The notes under the pieces were generated by a model that saw only the letters and a list, made by a program, of their open reading frames with translations, had not been told where the DNA came from and did not search any database. Made by a program: the position numbers and the translations under genes. Below, one piece after another: positions 5,557 to 6,883 of a stretch of 6,883 bases of DNA (its first letter is position 1; each line of letters starts with the position of its first letter). This stretch comes from Parcubacteria group bacterium Gr01-1014_72 (GTDB lineage Bacteria > Patescibacteriota > Minisyncoccia > Phycocordibacterales > VMFH01): the NCBI GenBank assembly GCA_007375925.1, contig VMFH01000057.1, positions 1 to 6,883 of the forward strand, written 5' to 3'.

Positions 5557-5907
5557 CTACTCCTCATCGGGAGATAACGTACCCGTCTCCGCACCCACCG
5601 GCGCGAAGGGGTTGGGGCGTCCCACCGGCTGCCGCAGGAGCTCAATCGTGATGTCCCGAAGACTCTTGAAGACACTGTCATCAAAGAACGCGCGGTTGAG
5701 CTTGATGGACTGGAGTTGCAAGATGAGCGGAACAAGATCGGCCGTCAATTGGGAGGCGCTCCCTCCCCCACCAAGCTCCCCCGTAAGCGTCGCCGTACCT
5801 TCGGGAACCTCCACGGCATCCCGAAAATAGAAGTACGCGAGCGCCGCGAGGACAATGAGTCCGGCGATGATGAGGAGATTCTTTTTGTCTGAAAGGATGG
5901 CGCCCAT
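5557..5907 (-). CDS. small single-pass membrane protein in the PilP position
   Basis: The 116-residue product has a cytoplasmic start (MGAILSDKKN), one membrane helix (about 11-28), a Gly-rich linker (GELGGGGS, 43-50), a helical or strand region with LILQLQSIKLNRAFFDD (61-77) and a motif GRPNPFAPVG (96-105) before an acidic tail. Position between PilO and PilB, size, topology and the NPFAP motif fit a small inner-membrane alignment component. The (N/D)PFxP motif also recalls PilP and GspC linkers, but there is no lipobox, so it is not a standard PilP lipoprotein. Similar short proteins seem to recur in Parcubacteria pilus operons, but this is from memory. The upstream ATG at 6003 overlaps pilO and gives an unrelated N-terminus, so 5907 is preferred. 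The stop TAG is 3 nt before the pilB start, indicating one operon. Confidence 0.7.
   Translation of the reverse strand: MGAILSDKKNLLIIAGLIVLAALAYFYFRDAVEVPEGTATLTGELGGGGSASQLTADLVPLILQLQSIKLNRAFFDDSVFKSLRDITIELLRQPVGRPNPFAPVGAETGTLSPDEE
5560..5565 (-). promoter_or_regulatory. Shine-Dalgarno sequence of pilB
   Basis: GAGGAG lies 6 nt upstream of ATG 5553 and inside the last codons of the preceding gene. It is the only clear Shine-Dalgarno sequence in the window and favours start 5553 over the in-frame ATG at 5541. The arrangement suggests translational coupling between the two genes. Confidence 0.65.
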
Positions 5908-5938
5908 GATAGTTGTAGTTAATGGTGAAATTAGAGTT

Positions 5939-6481
5939 CTACTTGAGCCAGTAGGTCTTAATGGAAACGTTGTACTCGTACTGGTCTTTCTTTGATGACG
6001 CAAACGTAAGCGCGGTCACATCAACGAGGCGCAGGCTTCGCTCAAGGTCCTTGAGGAAATCAAGGAAGTTCTCATACGTCGTGCTCACCGTGAAGGCGAG
6101 TCCGATTGAGCCATACTGCTCCGGCCCCGTCGCGAGCGCGGCGGATGAGGAATCCGAAGCCGAGCCGGTCGTCACCTCCACATTTTTCACGCGGGCGCTG
6201 TACCTCGCGGCAAGTCCGTCTATATCAATGATGAGGCGGACATTGTCCACGTTGTCCGGCAGAAGCTTTACAATGTCCTCGCGCTCCGTATCGCTGATTT
6301 TTTGATCCTCGGCGAGGAGTTTATCTTGCACTTCCTGAAGTTCCCGCGCCCGTTCTGCCGCCCGAGCGAGGTCCTCGCGTACGCCGTTGAGGCGCGCGAT
6401 CTCGGCGCGGTTTGGCTGTATGAGCCAGAAAAAGACGCCGACCGAAAGGAGTATGAGTGCTATGGGGAAAAGGGTACGCAT
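5939..6481 (-). CDS. pilO: type IV pilus inner-membrane alignment protein PilO
   Basis: PilO pairs with PilN in the inner-membrane ring that connects the cytoplasmic motor with the rest of the pilus machine. The 180-residue protein has the PilO layout: an N-terminal membrane helix (about 4-22), a charged coiled coil (about 24-62, REDLARAAERARELQEVQDK), then a ferredoxin-like extracytoplasmic domain. That domain carries the recognisable KLLPDNVDNVRLIIDIDGLA segment (72-91) and TYENFLDFLKDLERSLRLVDV (135-155). The end KTYWLK corresponds to the final strand. It begins 9 nt after the PilN-like gene and is followed by a 31-nt gap, consistent with one operon. No Shine-Dalgarno precedes ATG 6481. 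The gene looks complete and normal in size. Confidence 0.88.
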   Translation of the reverse strand: MRTLFPIALILLSVGVFFWLIQPNRAEIARLNGVREDLARAAERARELQEVQDKLLAEDQKISDTEREDIVKLLPDNVDNVRLIIDIDGLAARYSARVKNVEVTTGSASDSSSAALATGPEQYGSIGLAFTVSTTYENFLDFLKDLERSLRLVDVTALTFASSKKDQYEYNVSIKTYWLK

Positions 6482-6490
6482 GATTATGTT

Positions 6491-6814
6491 TTAGAGACGC
6501 TCCTCAAGAAGCTCCAAGGACTTGGGGTCAGCGGGGAGACCTTCTTGAGGGGGCGCGGCGTCAGCCCCCGAATCTTCAGATGACTCCTCCGGCGTGGAGG
6601 CGAGTGCATTCGCGTAGAGGAGCGATGCCGGTTCAATGCCCGCGGTAAAATTGAAAGAAACATTGCCCTTCTGATCAAGGGCGAAGTCGGTGAGAAGGGG
6701 CTCCACAAAGAGCTTCACCCCCGCAAACTCGGCCGCCTGGAGCGCGATGCCGACAAAACCCTTCGCCTCGCCGCCCATCACAAACTTAAACTTCCCGTCC
6801 GGCTCGCGCGTCAA
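6491..6814 (-). CDS. C-terminal part of a PilN-like pilus assembly protein, 5' end lost
   Basis: The readable frame yields 107 residues from a TTG at 6814. In-frame codons continue upstream to 6850 (reading NQNVQNRFKNFD) before a TAA at 6853-6851. The segment KFKFVMGGEAKGFVGIALQA, then FALDQKGNVSFNFTAG, resembles the C-terminal domain of the PilN-like protein that precedes pilO in CPR clusters. The expected N-terminal membrane helix and coiled coil are absent. The last 37 residues are a Pro/Ala/Glu-rich tail. Resemblance already covers RFKNFDLT, upstream of the TTG, so the TTG is probably not an original start. The upstream 70 nt are AT-rich and 7-nt periodic, unlike the coding region. Possible explanations are truncation by a repeat array, a one-base slip in an A-run near 6843-6846 (which would join another open frame), or genuine initiation at TTG. 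Position directly before pilO supports the PilN-like assignment. Confidence 0.6.
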   Translation of the reverse strand: MTREPDGKFKFVMGGEAKGFVGIALQAAEFAGVKLFVEPLLTDFALDQKGNVSFNFTAGIEPASLLYANALASTPEESSEDSGADAAPPQEGLPADPKSLELLEERL

Positions 6815-6883
6815 ATCAAAATTTTTGAAACGGTTTTGAACATTTTGATTTTATTCATTTGATATTGTTTCGAGTTTCGATAT
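6811..6883. repeat. AT-rich heptad-phased array at the right edge
   Basis: On the + strand the sequence can be cut into 7-nt units ending with GTTTCGA twice in tandem (6867-6880). A perfect 10-bp inverted repeat, AAATCAAAAT (6813-6822) and ATTTTGATTT (6842-6851), forms the inner part. It has the same inverted, pyrimidine-rich-right design as the other arrays. It overlaps the beginning of the readable PilN-like frame and continues beyond the window. Confidence 0.55.

Noticed and set aside
5908..6003. Upstream start at 6003 for the small NPFAP protein
   Set aside because: It would overlap the 3' end of pilO and add an Arg/Thr/Ser-rich stretch before the membrane helix; MGAILSDKK at 5907 is a natural start for this type.

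Overview
The window is one block of a type IV pilus (T4P) assembly locus. Every gene lies on the minus strand, so transcription runs from high to low coordinates. The order and sequence style suggest a Patescibacteria/CPR bacterium, most likely Parcubacteria: a compact pil cluster without PilQ or other outer-membrane parts, a short PilO followed by a small single-pass protein ending in an NPFAP motif, a PilB lacking the full tetracysteine site, and a four-helix-bundle (S23/Avd-like) gene. This taxonomic placement is inference from resemblance; there is no rRNA here. The standard genetic code fits.

Layout in transcription order: C-terminal part of a PilN-like protein (6814-6491), PilO (6481-5939), a small PilP-position membrane protein (5907-5557), PilB extension ATPase (5553-3985, with a broken C-terminus), a CheY-like response regulator (3777-3382), PilT retraction ATPase (3288-2227), PilC platform protein (2118-913), a four-helix-bundle protein (892-491), and a type IV prepilin that runs off the left edge (288-1). 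PilN/O/P-type proteins form the inner-membrane alignment ring, PilC is the platform, PilB drives and PilT reverses pilin polymerisation, and the prepilin is the fibre subunit. The response regulator sits between the two motor genes and may tune them. The pilin has its own promoter and a long leader that can fold; the response regulator has an extended -10 almost touching its start codon.

The most unusual signal is outside the genes. Every larger gap holds short repeats phased at exactly 7 nt. At pilB/regulator, regulator/pilT and pilT/pilC the heptads form two inverted arms, purine-rich on the left and pyrimidine-rich on the right of the + strand, around a short centre. The heptad sequence differs between gaps but the architecture is the same. 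Around the four-helix-bundle gene the same two arms are present, but the gene occupies the centre. A further array at the right edge abuts the truncated 5' end of the PilN-like gene.

The second main anomaly is in PilB. After the conserved CPNGTRGR segment the frame is lost. The expected C-terminal tail (beginning MREDAMIKAF) follows immediately in another frame, which points to an out-of-frame deletion of roughly 30-40 codons or an assembly error.
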